From: Rhizobium sp. 2MFCol3.1 | GTDB lineage: Bacteria > Pseudomonadota > Alphaproteobacteria > Rhizobiales > Rhizobiaceae | Reading direction: 5' to 3' | DNA: 64,000 nt | NCBI RefSeq assembly: GCF_000377565.1 | Contig: NZ_KB898353.1 | Location: 599,195 to 663,194 of the forward strand | Shown: piece by piece, positions 28,294 through 37,063 of the stretch | Position numbering within the stretch: position 1 is the first letter of the stretch | How the letters are laid out: every line of letters begins with the position of its first letter | Notes under the pieces: model-generated | Databases searched by the model: none | Told to the model about the DNA's origin: nothing | The model's input: the letters and a program-made list of their open reading frames with translations, nothing else | Position numbers and translations under genes: made by a program

Positions 28294-29226
28294 ATGGCAT
28301 TGACCCTTTCGCTAAACACCAATCCGCTCGTCAATCGTTTCGCCGAGCCGGATGACCTGATCGAAACCGTGGCGCGGGATTTGCGCATTCGTGACCTGCA
28401 GCTCACCCACGAGTTCATCAATCCCAGCTGGCAGGCGCCCGTCATCCGCAGGCTGACCCGCAACATGTCGGCGGCACTCCAGCGCACCGGCGTCAGGGTG
28501 ACCTCGGGTATGACCGGGCCTTACGGCCGCCTCAACCACTTCGGCCATCCCGATGCAGACGTTCGTCGCTATTACGTCGACTGGTTCAAGACCTTCGCCG
28601 ACATCACCGCCGATCTCGGCGGGACTTCGGTCGGAACGCAGTTCGCGATCTTCACCTACAAGGATTTCGACGATCCCGCGCGGCGGGAGGAACTGATCAA
28701 GATCGCCATTGATTGCTGGGCCGAGGTTGCCGAGCACGCGAAGTCGGCTGGTCTGTCATACGTGTTCTGGGAGCCGATGAGCATCGGTCGCGAATTCGGC
28801 GAGACGATCGCCGAGTGCATGAAGCTGCAGGACCGTCTGACCGCCGCCGATATGGCCGTGCCGATGTGGATGATGGCCGATATCGACCATGGGGACGTGA
28901 CCTCGAGCAACCCCGATGATTTCGAACCCTATGCGTGGGCGCGCGCCGTGCCGAAGGTTTCGCCGATCATCCACATCAAGCAGAGCCTGATGGACAAGGG
29001 CGGGCATCGGCCGTTCACGGCCGAATTCAACGCCAAGGGCCGCATTCAGCCGCCGGAGCTGCTCAAGGCATTTTCGGAGGGCGGAGCCAAGGATAACGAG
29101 ATTTGCCTCGAACTCTCCTTCAAGGAGCGTGAGCCGAACGATCGCCAGGTGATCTCGCAGATCGCCGAAAGCGTCGCGTTCTGGGCGCCCCACATCGACA
29201 CCGGCGTTGCCGACCTGCATATCTGA
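28294..29226 (+). CDS. eryC: Tetrulose-4-phosphate racemase EryC (xylose isomerase-like TIM barrel)
   Basis: The 310-residue protein has the xylose isomerase-like TIM-barrel pattern, with YVFWEPMSIGREFGET near residue 155, WMMADIDHGD near 195 and IIHIKQS near 230 providing the acidic and His metal ligands. Although once called a dehydrogenase, Brucella EryC was shown to be an L-3-tetrulose-4-phosphate racemase giving the D form. It starts 11 bases after eryB. Confidence 0.92.
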   Translation: MALTLSLNTNPLVNRFAEPDDLIETVARDLRIRDLQLTHEFINPSWQAPVIRRLTRNMSAALQRTGVRVTSGMTGPYGRLNHFGHPDADVRRYYVDWFKTFADITADLGGTSVGTQFAIFTYKDFDDPARREELIKIAIDCWAEVAEHAKSAGLSYVFWEPMSIGREFGETIAECMKLQDRLTAADMAVPMWMMADIDHGDVTSSNPDDFEPYAWARAVPKVSPIIHIKQSLMDKGGHRPFTAEFNAKGRIQPPELLKAFSEGGAKDNEICLELSFKEREPNDRQVISQIAESVAFWAPHIDTGVADLHI

Positions 29227-29289
29227 CCGAAAAGCGAATCGAAAAAAGAGGCGGGATATGCGGGTGGCCAAATCGGGAGAAGACTGTCG

Positions 29290-30225
29290 ATGAACGATCC
29301 GGAAGAATCGCTTGCGGTGCGAGCCGCCTGGCTGCATTACGCCGGGGGCCTGACGCAGTCCGAGGTGGCCAAGCGTCTTGGACTGCCCTCGGTGAAGACG
29401 CACCGCCTCATCGCGCGCGCGGTCGCCGAAGGTGTCGTCAAGATCAGCATCGAAGGCGACATCATCGAGTGCGTGGCGCTGGAGAACAGCCTCTCCGAGC
29501 GCTTCGGCCTGCAATATTGCGAAGTGACGCCCTATGTCGGCGAAGACGAGTCGATCTTTCGAACGCTCGGCCTTGCCGGTTCCAACTTCCTGAAGCGCGA
29601 GATCGAGCGCGGCGACAATACTGTGATAGGGCTTGGCCACGGACGCACGCTGTCGACCGCAGTGCATCTCCTGCCGCGTGTCTCCGCCCGCGACCTGCGC
29701 TTCGTCTCGCTTCTCGGCGGCTTGACCCGAAACTACGCAGCCAACCCCTATGACGTCATGCACCGCATCGCCGAAAAGACCGGCATGCCTGCTTATGTCA
29801 TGCCCGTTCCGTTCTTCGCCAACACGGCCGAAGACCGCGAAGTGCTTCTGGCGCAGCGCGGTGTGAAGGAAGTGATGGATCTCGCAAACACCGCCACGCT
29901 GAAGCTGGTCGGGCTCGGTACGGTCGACACGCATGCGCAGCTGGTGCAATCGGGCATGATCGAGGCGCGCGAGATCAAGGAAGTGGCGGCTGCCGGCGGT
30001 GTCGGCGAAATCCTCGGCTACTTCTTCGATTCCAACGGCCGCATTCTCGACACCGCGCTGACCGAGCGAACGCTCTCGGCCAGCCTGCCGCAGCCGAGGA
30101 CGGAGCGGCTGGTGGCGCTTGCGGGCGGCGGCGGCAAGGTCGAGGCGATCCGCGCCGTTCTGCGCAGCGGCAGCCTCCACGGACTCATTACCGACGAACG
30201 TACGGCCGAGGCGCTTCTGCGCTAG
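29290..30225 (+). CDS. eryD: Erythritol operon repressor EryD (SorC/DeoR-type)
   Basis: The 311-residue protein has an N-terminal helix-turn-helix (GGLTQSEVAKRLGLPSVKTHRLIARA) and a SorC-type sugar-binding domain with GLGHGRTLSTAVHLLP near residue 117 and GLGTVDTHAQLVQSGMI near 215. In Brucella EryD represses the operon and erythritol releases it. It is encoded inside the operon it should control, so expression is autoregulated. The operator is expected in the region before eryA. Confidence 0.92.
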   Translation: MNDPEESLAVRAAWLHYAGGLTQSEVAKRLGLPSVKTHRLIARAVAEGVVKISIEGDIIECVALENSLSERFGLQYCEVTPYVGEDESIFRTLGLAGSNFLKREIERGDNTVIGLGHGRTLSTAVHLLPRVSARDLRFVSLLGGLTRNYAANPYDVMHRIAEKTGMPAYVMPVPFFANTAEDREVLLAQRGVKEVMDLANTATLKLVGLGTVDTHAQLVQSGMIEAREIKEVAAAGGVGEILGYFFDSNGRILDTALTERTLSASLPQPRTERLVALAGGGGKVEAIRAVLRSGSLHGLITDERTAEALLR

Positions 30226-30266
30226 CCGGACGATCAGACAGACCACGACAGGAAATAGGATTGCAC

Positions 30267-31064
30267 ATGGCCAACTCACCGCGTTTCTGGATCGGCACCA
30301 GCTGGAAGATGAACAAGACGCTTGCCGAGGCGCAGAGCTTCGCGAGCGGGCTCAAGGCTGCGGATGGCGCGCGCGATCCGCGCATCCAGCGCTTCGTCAT
30401 TCCGCCCTTCACGGCCGTGCGCGAGGTCAAGGCGATGCTGGCGGAGACGTCGGTCAAGGTCGGCGCGCAGAACATGCACTGGGCTGATGATGGCGCATGG
30501 ACCGGCGAGGTGTCGCCGGCGATGCTCAAGGACTGCAACCTCGACATCGTCGAGCTCGGCCATTCCGAGCGACGGGAGTTCTTCGGCGAAACCGACGAGA
30601 CCGTTGGCCTCAAGACCGAGGCTGCCGTTCGCCATGGACTGATCCCTCTTATCTGCATCGGCGAGACGCTGGCCGACCGCGAAAGCGGCCGTGCCGCCGA
30701 GGTGCTTGCGACTGAGGTTCGCGGCGCACTTTCCAAGCTGACCGGCGCGCAGAAGCAAGCCGAGATCCTGCTCGCCTACGAGCCGGTCTGGGCGATCGGC
30801 GTCAACGGCATCCCGGCGACGGCCGAATATGCGGATGCGCGCCAGGCCGAAATCATCGCGGTTGCCGAGGAAGTGCTGGGTCGCCGCATCCCTTGCCTCT
30901 ACGGCGGCTCCGTCAACCCCGGCAATTGCGAAGAGCTTATCTCAAGCCCACATATAGATGGGCTTTTCATCGGCCGTTCGGCCTGGAACGTCGAAGGTTA
31001 TCTCGACATCCTCGCGAAATGCGCCGCCAAACTTGACGCAAAACTCGAAGGAGAAAAAGCATGA
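30267..31064 (+). CDS. eryH: D-3-tetrulose-4-phosphate isomerase EryH (TpiA paralogue)
   Basis: The 265-residue TIM-barrel protein keeps the triose phosphate isomerase residues: GTSWKMNKT near the start, the catalytic His in [13 protein letters not shown] near 95, and the catalytic Glu in AYEPVWAIG near 170. In Brucella the operon-encoded TpiA2 converts D-3-tetrulose 4-phosphate to D-erythrulose 4-phosphate-type product in the pathway to D-erythrose 4-phosphate. The ATG at 30267 follows AGGAAATAGG. A TTG at 30261 is less likely. The stop overlaps the next ATG by 4 bases. Confidence 0.9.
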   Translation: MANSPRFWIGTSWKMNKTLAEAQSFASGLKAADGARDPRIQRFVIPPFTAVREVKAMLAETSVKVGAQNMHWADDGAWTGEVSPAMLKDCNLDIVELGHSERREFFGETDETVGLKTEAAVRHGLIPLICIGETLADRESGRAAEVLATEVRGALSKLTGAQKQAEILLAYEPVWAIGVNGIPATAEYADARQAEIIAVAEEVLGRRIPCLYGGSVNPGNCEELISSPHIDGLFIGRSAWNVEGYLDILAKCAAKLDAKLEGEKA

Positions 31065-31516
31065 AACTGGCAATCGCAGGAGACAGCGCGGGCGAAGGCC
31101 TCGCCAAGGTTCTCGCCGACCATCTGAAGGATCGCTATGAAGTGTCCGAAGTCTCGCGCACAAGCGCGGGCCCGGATGCATTCTACGCCAGCCTTTCCGA
31201 CCGCGTTGCGTCGGGCGTTATCGACGGCACCTATGACAAGGCGATCCTCGTATGCGGCACCGGCATCGGCGTTTGCATCTCCGCCAACAAGGTCCCCGGC
31301 ATCCGCGCCGCACTGACCCATGACACTTATTCGGCGGAACGCGCCGCGCTGTCGAACAACGCCCAGATCATCACCATGGGCGCGCGCGTCATCGGACCTG
31401 AACTCGCCAAGGCCATCGCCGACGCGTTCCTGGCGCAGACCTTCGACGAAAACGGCCGCTCCGCCGGCAACGTCAAGGCTATGGACGAACTCGACGCGAA
31501 GTACAATCAGCGTTGA
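31061..31516 (+). CDS. eryI: D-erythrose-4-phosphate isomerase EryI (RpiB paralogue)
   Basis: The 151-residue protein is of the RpiB/LacAB isomerase family, with the active-site Cys in [20 protein letters not shown] near residue 65 and [14 protein letters not shown] near 100. In Brucella the operon-encoded RpiB makes D-erythrose 4-phosphate, which joins the pentose phosphate pathway. Its ATG overlaps the eryH stop, so the pair is translationally coupled. A hairpin follows the gene and closes the operon. Confidence 0.9.
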   Translation: MKLAIAGDSAGEGLAKVLADHLKDRYEVSEVSRTSAGPDAFYASLSDRVASGVIDGTYDKAILVCGTGIGVCISANKVPGIRAALTHDTYSAERAALSNNAQIITMGARVIGPELAKAIADAFLAQTFDENGRSAGNVKAMDELDAKYNQR

Positions 31517-31528
31517 TAGACTAAGAGC

Positions 31529-31553
31529 TACGGCCCGCGCCTTGCGGGCCGTA
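31529..31553 (+). terminator. Hairpin at the end of the ery operon
   Basis: A perfect 10-bp stem (TACGGCCCGC / GCGGGCCGTA) with a 5-base loop lies 12 bases after the eryI stop. There is no T run after it, so it may be a weak terminator or a 3' stabilising stem. Confidence 0.65.
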
Positions 31554-31737
31554 CCTCCATGAGCGCGTCGACGAATTCCGCGTTCATCCCGCAGCGCCCT
31601 TTTGCCGTCTGCCACGATTCTCCGCACGAATATCCAAACGCCACCGAAAACGACAATCGCCGACGGCGTCGTTTCAATAAGCTCCTGACATCAAAGGGCG
31701 GCGAAGCCGGCTCTGATGATTTGATACGGAGCGCCTT

Positions 31738-32715
31738 GTGGCAAACGAATTTTCATTCCCGCTTTCTCGCCGCCAAGCAATGCTTGCCGGAGCAACGATT
31801 TCATTCGCGATGGCCACACCAGCCTTCGCCGCTAAGCAAAAGACATCACACACTGCAAAAGGAGCAACTCCCATGACCGGAAACTTTGTGAAGACGAAAG
31901 ATGGCGTCGAGATCTTCTTCAAGGATTGGGGTCCGAAGGACGCCCAGCCGATCGTTTTCCACCATGGCTGGCCGCTGTCGTCAGACGATTGGGACGCTCA
32001 GATGCTGTTCTTCGTCAACAAGGGCTATCGCGTCGTCGCTCATGATCGTCGTGGCCACGGCCGTTCCGCGCAGGTGAGCGATGGTCATGACATGGACCAT
32101 TATGCCGCCGATGCCTCCGCCGTTGCAGAGCATCTCGATCTGCGCAACGCGGTGCATATTGGCCATTCCACCGGCGGCGGTGAAGTTGCTCGCTATGTTG
32201 CCAAATATGGTCAGCCGCAGGGGCGTGTCGCCAAGGCCGTTCTGGTCAGCGCCGTTCCTCCGCTGATGCTGAAGACACCGGGCAACCCCGATGGCACGCC
32301 GATGGAAGTGTTCGATGGCTTCCGCGCGGCGCTGGCCGCCAACCGCGCCCAGTTCTACATCGACGTCGCCTCCGGTCCCTTCTATGGATTTAACCGGCCC
32401 GGCGCGAAGGTATCCCAGGGTGTGATCGACAACTGGTGGCGTCAGGGCATGATGGGCTCGGCCAAGGCGCACTATGACGGCATCAAGGCGTTCTCGGAGA
32501 CGGACCAGACCGAGGACCTCAAGGCGATGACCGTGCCGACGCTGGTGTTGCAGGGCGATGACGACCAGGTCGTGCCTTACAAGGATGCCTCGCTGCTGCA
32601 GGCAAAGCTTCTGAAGAACAGCACGCTAAAAGTCTATCCCGGCTTCTCGCACGGCATGCTGACGGTGGAAGCCGACGTGATCAACCCCGACCTGCTTGCC
32701 TTCATCAAGGCCTGA
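31738..32715 (+). CDS. Alpha/beta hydrolase (cofactor-free haloperoxidase/arylesterase type), possibly Tat-exported
   Basis: The 325-residue protein has the haloperoxidase/esterase triad: Ser in GHSTGG near residue 145, Asp in GDDDQVVP near 273 and His in GFSHGM near 303. [11 protein letters not shown] forms the oxyanion region. The GTG at 31738, with CGGAG upstream, gives an N terminus with SRRQAML and a hydrophobic stretch, a Tat-type signal ending near AFA. A second start, ATG at 31873, has AAAGGAG upstream and would give the usual cytoplasmic form of about 280 residues. Both may be used. Confidence 0.88.
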   Translation: MANEFSFPLSRRQAMLAGATISFAMATPAFAAKQKTSHTAKGATPMTGNFVKTKDGVEIFFKDWGPKDAQPIVFHHGWPLSSDDWDAQMLFFVNKGYRVVAHDRRGHGRSAQVSDGHDMDHYAADASAVAEHLDLRNAVHIGHSTGGGEVARYVAKYGQPQGRVAKAVLVSAVPPLMLKTPGNPDGTPMEVFDGFRAALAANRAQFYIDVASGPFYGFNRPGAKVSQGVIDNWWRQGMMGSAKAHYDGIKAFSETDQTEDLKAMTVPTLVLQGDDDQVVPYKDASLLQAKLLKNSTLKVYPGFSHGMLTVEADVINPDLLAFIKA

Positions 32716-32733
32716 TCGCCCATCGAACATTCG

Positions 32734-32780
32734 CTTTGGCGCCTGTGGCCGACTCATCTCGTCGGCCACAGGCGCCAAAG
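32734..32780. terminator. Perfect 20-bp inverted repeat after the hydrolase gene
   Basis: The arm CTTTGGCGCCTGTGGCCGAC is followed after 7 bases by its exact complement. It lies 18 bases after the hydrolase stop. There is no T run. The length and perfection suggest a strong transcript end or a processed 3' stem. Confidence 0.65.
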
Positions 32781-32837
32781 TGTGAGTCTTGCCTTTCACA
32801 ACGTTCCGATTGCGATTCTCGGATGCCTCTTATGCAA

Positions 32838-32874
32838 ATTTATCTCTGCTCATTATCCGGGCAATGAGATAAAT
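32838..32874. promoter_or_regulatory. Inverted repeat upstream of the DUF1127 gene
   Basis: ATTTATCTC at 32838-32846 and its complement GAGATAAAT at 32866-32874 flank an inner pair CTCATT / AATGAG that could form an alternative stem. It lies 28 bases before the DUF1127 start, so it may be an operator or a leader-RNA structure. Confidence 0.45.
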
Positions 32875-32902
32875 AATTGGGCATTCACAAAGGAGAAATG
32901 CA

Positions 32903-33040
32903 ATGAAAATCACCAACAAGATCGTCGAGTACTTTCAGCTCGGCAGAGCATACCGTGAACTTTCCCGCCTCGACGACGCCGCTCTCAAGGACATCGGTGT
33001 TAATCGCTCCGATCTGAAGCGTCGCGTATACGGTCGCTGA
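32903..33040 (+). CDS. DUF1127 small protein (45 aa)
   Basis: The 45-residue basic protein contains the DUF1127 pattern: a helix, then RELSRLDDAALKDIGVNRSDL and a basic C terminus. Members are widespread in Alphaproteobacteria. Small DUF1127 proteins in Agrobacterium and Rhodobacter have been linked to RNA turnover and phosphate or stress responses. The ATG has AGGAG seven bases upstream. A terminator follows, so it is a single-gene unit. Confidence 0.88.
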   Translation: MKITNKIVEYFQLGRAYRELSRLDDAALKDIGVNRSDLKRRVYGR

Positions 33041-33065
33041 TCACATCTACCTGATTGCTTCCGAT

Positions 33066-33096
33066 GGGCCTGCTTAAGCGGGCCTTTATCGTTTTT
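33066..33096 (+). terminator. Rho-independent terminator after the DUF1127 gene
   Basis: The stem GGGCCTGC with GCGGGCCT (one G-T pair at each of two positions) and a TTAA loop is followed by TTTATCGTTTTT on the plus strand. Confidence 0.85.
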
Positions 33097-33199
33097 AGGG
33101 CTTTTCACAACACGAATTCAGGGCGTTCGATACTGCCTATCCGCCCCCGAAAAAATGCCCCGTCATCGACGCCTCTCGCGGCCGGCTGAGACACCCGCG

Positions 33200-33215
33200 T
33201 TAACCTTTTGTTAAC
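33200..33215 (+). promoter_or_regulatory. CtrA-type binding site upstream of minC
   Basis: The sequence TTAA-CCTTTTG-TTAAC is a perfect match to the full CtrA consensus TTAA-N7-TTAAC. It ends 40 bases before the minC start. CtrA control of min genes has been reported in Sinorhizobium meliloti, so the site is probably functional, but binding is inferred. Confidence 0.7.
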
Positions 33216-33255
33216 CAATTCATCGTTAATAAATCTCAACGATTTCTTAACGTAG

Positions 33256-33978
33256 ATGACCAAATTGCTAACAGACGCCCGCTCCATCCGTATCAAGGGC
33301 CGCTCGTTTCTGGCGGTGATGCTATCGCCGGACCTGCCGCTCGATGATTGGCTGGTGCGGTTGGACGATCTGGCCGCGCGATCGGCCGGCTTCTTCCTCG
33401 GTCGCCCGGTCGTGCTCGATATCGGCGAGCTCGAGATTGATCGCGCGCAATTGAAGGAGCTGATCGCGGCGCTCGGCGAGCGCAATGTCAGCATCATGGG
33501 CATCGAAGGCGGGCGTCCTTCGCTGATCGGACCAGGCATGCCGCCGGCGCTGAAAGGCGGGCGTCCGGTTTCCGATTTCGAAATGCCGCAGAACGAACCT
33601 GTTCTCGAAGCACCACGCAAGCCTGACGCAATCGAGACGCGGCAAACTCCGCAGTCATTGGTTATCCGAGAGCCGGTTCGCTCCGGGCAGTCGGTGATTT
33701 TCGCGGAAGGCGACGTGACCATCATCGGGTCGGTCTCATCGGGCGCGGAAGTGATCGCCGGCGGTTCGATCCATGTCTACGGCGCTTTGCGCGGACGGGC
33801 GATGGCGGGGTCGTTGGGCAACGCCTCGGCGCGTATCTTCTGCCGCAGGCTCGAGGCTGAACTGGTTGCCATCGATGGCATCTACAAAATGGCGGAAGAC
33901 CTGGAGCCGGGGCTTCGCGGACAAGCAGTCCAGCTCTGGCTGGAAGACGACGCGATCAAGGCCGAGAAACTTAGCTGA
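33256..33978 (+). CDS. minC: Septum site-determining protein MinC
   Basis: The 240-residue protein has the MinC N-terminal domain (LLTDARSIRIKGRSFLAVML) and a C-terminal beta-helix domain with VTIIGSVSSGAEVIAGGSIHVYGALRGRAMAG, which binds MinD and FtsZ. MinC blocks FtsZ ring assembly at the cell poles. The middle linker is Pro-rich. No clear ribosome binding site precedes the ATG, which is only about 5 bases after a TTAACG sequence, so the transcript may be nearly leaderless. Confidence 0.95.
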   Translation: MTKLLTDARSIRIKGRSFLAVMLSPDLPLDDWLVRLDDLAARSAGFFLGRPVVLDIGELEIDRAQLKELIAALGERNVSIMGIEGGRPSLIGPGMPPALKGGRPVSDFEMPQNEPVLEAPRKPDAIETRQTPQSLVIREPVRSGQSVIFAEGDVTIIGSVSSGAEVIAGGSIHVYGALRGRAMAGSLGNASARIFCRRLEAELVAIDGIYKMAEDLEPGLRGQAVQLWLEDDAIKAEKLS

Positions 33979-34009
33979 GCCCAGGTTGGCCAGATATTAG
34001 GAGAGAAAG

Positions 34010-34825
34010 ATGGGGAAAGTCATCGTCGTCACTTCAGGCAAGGGCGGAGTTGGAAAGACAACCTCCACCGCGGCACTTGGAGCGGCTCTTGCACAGAGAA
34101 ACGAGAAGGTCGTCGTAGTCGACTTCGACGTCGGGCTGCGTAACCTCGATCTGGTGATGGGCGCAGAGCGCCGGGTCGTCTACGACCTGATCAACGTCAT
34201 CCAGGGCGACGCCAAGCTTTCTCAGGCGCTGATCCGCGACAAGCGCCTCGAGACGCTGTTCCTGCTTCCGGCCTCGCAGACCCGCGACAAGGACAACCTG
34301 ACGGCAGAGGGCGTCGAGCGCGTCATGGCCGACCTAAAGCGCCATTTCGACTGGGTCATCTGCGACAGCCCTGCCGGTATCGAGCGCGGCGCGACGCTTG
34401 CCATGCGCCATGCCGATGTCGCTGTCGTTGTGACCAACCCCGAGGTCTCGTCGGTTCGCGACTCGGACCGCATCATCGGCCTGCTTGATTCCAAGACGCT
34501 GAAGGCCGAACGCGGCGAGCGCATGGAGAAGCATCTGCTTCTCACCCGTTACGACGCGAACCGCGCCGAGCGTGGCGACATGCTCAAGGTCGACGACGTG
34601 CTGGAGATCCTCTCCATCCCGCTGCTCGGGATCATTCCTGAGAGCATGGACGTTCTGCGCGCTTCCAACATCGGCGCTCCGGTCACGCTCGCGGACAGCA
34701 AGAGCGCACCCGCCATGGCATACTTCGACGCCGCTCGACGCTTGGCCGGTGAAGAGGTGGCGATGACGGTGCCGGGCGAGAAGCGCGGTATCTTCGGCAA
34801 GATTTTTGGAAGGAAGGCCGCATGA
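34010..34825 (+). CDS. minD: Septum site-determining ATPase MinD
   Basis: The 271-residue protein has the deviant Walker [11 protein letters not shown] at residues 9-18, [14 protein letters not shown] for switch I and [11 protein letters not shown] for Walker B. The C-terminal basic amphipathic tail with IFGKIFGRK serves as a membrane-targeting helix. It recruits MinC to the membrane and is released by MinE. It begins 31 bases after minC and overlaps minE by 4 bases. Confidence 0.97.
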   Translation: MGKVIVVTSGKGGVGKTTSTAALGAALAQRNEKVVVVDFDVGLRNLDLVMGAERRVVYDLINVIQGDAKLSQALIRDKRLETLFLLPASQTRDKDNLTAEGVERVMADLKRHFDWVICDSPAGIERGATLAMRHADVAVVVTNPEVSSVRDSDRIIGLLDSKTLKAERGERMEKHLLLTRYDANRAERGDMLKVDDVLEILSIPLLGIIPESMDVLRASNIGAPVTLADSKSAPAMAYFDAARRLAGEEVAMTVPGEKRGIFGKIFGRKAA

Positions 34826-35079
34826 GCATTTTTCGGCTTTTTGGAAAACAGAGAACCGCACCGGCTGCCCGCGAGCGCCTGCAGGTGCTCCTAGCTCACG
34901 AGCGGTCGTCGACCGGATCCGATCTGATTACGGTTCTTCGCGAGGAAATCCTCGCCGTCATCGCCAAGCACGTGCAGGTCGACAACGACCGCGTGCACGT
35001 GAAGATGGATCGCGACGAGCACATGTCGATCCTCGAGATCGACGTCGAGATCCCGCTGAACGCAGCCCGCGCTGCCTGA
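34822..35079 (+). CDS. minE: Cell division topological specificity factor MinE
   Basis: The 85-residue protein has the MinE anti-MinCD N terminus, with SIFRLFG followed by [14 protein letters not shown], and a C-terminal topological domain with [22 protein letters not shown]. It stimulates MinD ATPase and sets the placement of the division site. Its ATG overlaps the minD stop (ATGA). A terminator follows. Confidence 0.96.
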   Translation: MSIFRLFGKQRTAPAARERLQVLLAHERSSTGSDLITVLREEILAVIAKHVQVDNDRVHVKMDRDEHMSILEIDVEIPLNAARAA

Positions 35080-35089
35080 ATAGCAAAGT

Positions 35090-35116
35090 GAAAGCGGCAC
35101 ATAACGTGCCGCTTTC
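35090..35116. terminator. Bidirectional terminator after minE
   Basis: A perfect 11-bp stem (GAAAGCGGCAC / GTGCCGCTTTC) with a 5-base loop lies between minE and the convergent small gene. AAA and TTT flanks fit termination from either side. Confidence 0.75.
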
Positions 35117-35136
35117 AAATGACGGTGTGGCGGACT

Positions 35137-35367
35137 TCAGTCCTGTGGACCGCCAGGCTGCCAGTTGTTTTTGGCCAGTTCCCATTCGCCATCGGCGCCG
35201 ATCTCGACGCGTTTGTTGCCGCGGTAGAATATTGGCGTGCCCGACTTCTTATCGATTGCGAAGCGGCTTGGCGAAAACTTCGCCTTTTCCTTGCCGTCCA
35301 GGGCAAGCGCCAGTGCTTCCTTGAATTTTCCGCTTTTGCATAGTGCCATGAACTGGGCTTCATTCAT
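35137..35367 (-). CDS. Small hypothetical protein (76 aa)
   Basis: A soluble protein with an N-terminal helix (MNEAQFMALCKSGKFKEAL) followed by alternating charged and aromatic residues (RFAIDKKSGTPIFYRGNKRVEI) that suggest a beta-sheet, and a Pro-rich end. I do not recognise the domain. The ATG at 35367 has AAGGAG seven bases upstream, which supports this start over the longer reading frame. It is convergent with minCDE and shares their terminator. Confidence 0.65.
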   Translation of the reverse strand: MNEAQFMALCKSGKFKEALALALDGKEKAKFSPSRFAIDKKSGTPIFYRGNKRVEIGADGEWELAKNNWQPGGPQD

Positions 35368-35591
35368 CGGAGCACTCCTTATCGACGCATGCCGTTGTTT
35401 GACCGACCTACGCGGCCGCAATGGTGAGAGCAGTGACCTACTGCAGACACATGGCGTTCCGCAAGCCGAATGTCACCTCAGCTTCCGCCCGCGATCATGC
35501 GCCGGGCCGACGGTGAACGGGGCGGATGGCTTCGCCCCATCACCGATTTACCGATGTCCTGTCCCTAAGAAGGCATGCCAGGTCGCCCCGA

Positions 35592-36692
35592 TCAACCCGC
35601 CATCAGTCCGGTCACACCTCGCCGCCAGTAGCCGGCAGCCAGCGTCTGGTCGCGTCCGTAGGACAGCGTGTCGCGCCAGTATTCGCGGATCTCCTTGGTG
35701 GCCTCGTTCTCGGAGGCAAACCAACCGAAGCTTGAGACACCCTCGGGCCACTCCACCGCGCGGATCGCGCGGACCAATTCGCCGTGTTCGCCGCCGGGAA
35801 CGCCGTTGCGATGGATCCAGCGAAGCTCGATGCCCTCGGGATGACTGATCGGCTGCTCGTCGGTCGCCCGCGCGACTTCGACAAAGGCATGGCCGCGCGC
35901 ATCAGCCGGCAGCCGCTCCAGGATGCGGCTCAGCGCCGGCAGCCCGGTCTCGTCGCACCCCATGATGTACCAGTCCGCCGGCCTCACCGGGCGCCCGAGC
36001 GGTCCCATGATGCCGACTTGGTCGCCTTCTTTCGCATGCATGGACCAGGCGCAGCCCACACCTTCGTGCGCGCCATCGCCATCGCCGTGGACGACGAAGT
36101 CGACATCGATATAACCTGCCTTCGCATCCATTTCGCGAATGGTGTAGACGCGTGCGACCGGCTTGCGCTCTTCCGATGGCCAGAACGTCAGGCCGTTCGG
36201 CCCGGCGATCGGCCAGACGGGCTCGGGGATATCGGCTGTCGGAAAATACATGCGGATGTGCATGCTGCTGGGGTTGTCGAAGCGCTCGAGATTGCTGCCC
36301 GTCAGGCGCACACGTCGCATGCCCGGCGTGACCTGCCAGGCGCGCTCGACGCGCATGAGCCGGAAGGACGAGAGCGTCGTGTCGCCGGCGAGATCGCCGG
36401 TCCAGACGAATTGCGGCTTTTCGCTCTTTGCATAGAGTTCGACGGCGACGCCGAGAAGTTCCTTGGCGCGACGAAGGCCCTCTTCGTCAGGCGACGAGGC
36501 TTCCATCGTCAGCTGCTCGCGCGTCATGTCGAAACGCGCGGAGGCGAAGGGGAATTCGAAGGTCACGCTGTCATAGGTCTGCACGACGGTGGCATCGAAG
36601 CTCGCCAGCCGGTCGACGATCAGGTGTAGATATTCAGGCAGCTTCAGCAGCCGGATGTCAGTGCTGCAGCGCAATCGTGTGGGTTCGGTCAT
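35592..36692 (-). CDS. DUF2218-siderophore-interacting protein fusion (ferric-siderophore reductase)
   Basis: The 366-residue protein has an N-terminal DUF2218 domain (about 1-95) and a C-terminal siderophore-interacting flavin reductase (about 110-360), with RVYTIREMDAKAGYIDVDFVVHGDG (FAD-binding part) and IMGCDETGLPALSRILERLPA (NAD(P)H part). Such ViuB-like proteins release iron from ferric siderophores in the cytoplasm. No Fur-like site was identified upstream. The gene ends near a small GGGGCG / CGCCCC hairpin at about 35519-35538. Confidence 0.9.
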   Translation of the reverse strand: MTEPTRLRCSTDIRLLKLPEYLHLIVDRLASFDATVVQTYDSVTFEFPFASARFDMTREQLTMEASSPDEEGLRRAKELLGVAVELYAKSEKPQFVWTGDLAGDTTLSSFRLMRVERAWQVTPGMRRVRLTGSNLERFDNPSSMHIRMYFPTADIPEPVWPIAGPNGLTFWPSEERKPVARVYTIREMDAKAGYIDVDFVVHGDGDGAHEGVGCAWSMHAKEGDQVGIMGPLGRPVRPADWYIMGCDETGLPALSRILERLPADARGHAFVEVARATDEQPISHPEGIELRWIHRNGVPGGEHGELVRAIRAVEWPEGVSSFGWFASENEATKEIREYWRDTLSYGRDQTLAAGYWRRGVTGLMAG

Positions 36693-37063
36693 CGGCTATC
36701 ACCTCGGGTAAACGACCGGGGAATGGCAAGCCATCCCCGATGGGACATCGGACACCCCGATCCCGCCCGTGGAATGATCCCGAAGCTCGTGTTGTTGCCA
36801 TTACCTTTTGTACCTGCCCTGAAGTGCGCATGCACGGACCGGTATAGGCGACGTTTCAAAGGTTTTCTACACCCATACCGGTTTTAGACGTCCGCAAATT
36901 TGTCAATCCGCAAGGGGATGGACGAATTCGGCTGACCGGTTAGTGGGGGCGCGTGCCGGGCATATGAGACAAGGTGCAACCGCCCGTATTCTTGCGCGCG
37001 CCGCGCCATCCCTGCTAAAGCCGGCTGCGGGAGGCTCTGTCCGACAAGGCGGGAAAACAATCC
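36693..37063. promoter_or_regulatory. Divergent region between the siderophore reductase and LacI genes
   Basis: A 371-base region without a convincing gene. It holds the inverted repeat ACCGGTAT at 36838-36845 and ATACCGGT at 36875-36882, spaced 29 bases, which could be a regulator site for the LacI gene or the reductase. Nothing else clear. Confidence 0.5.

Noticed and set aside
28756..30279. Minus-strand 507-codon ORF over eryC and eryD
   Set aside because: Antisense shadow of two well-supported genes in GC-rich DNA.
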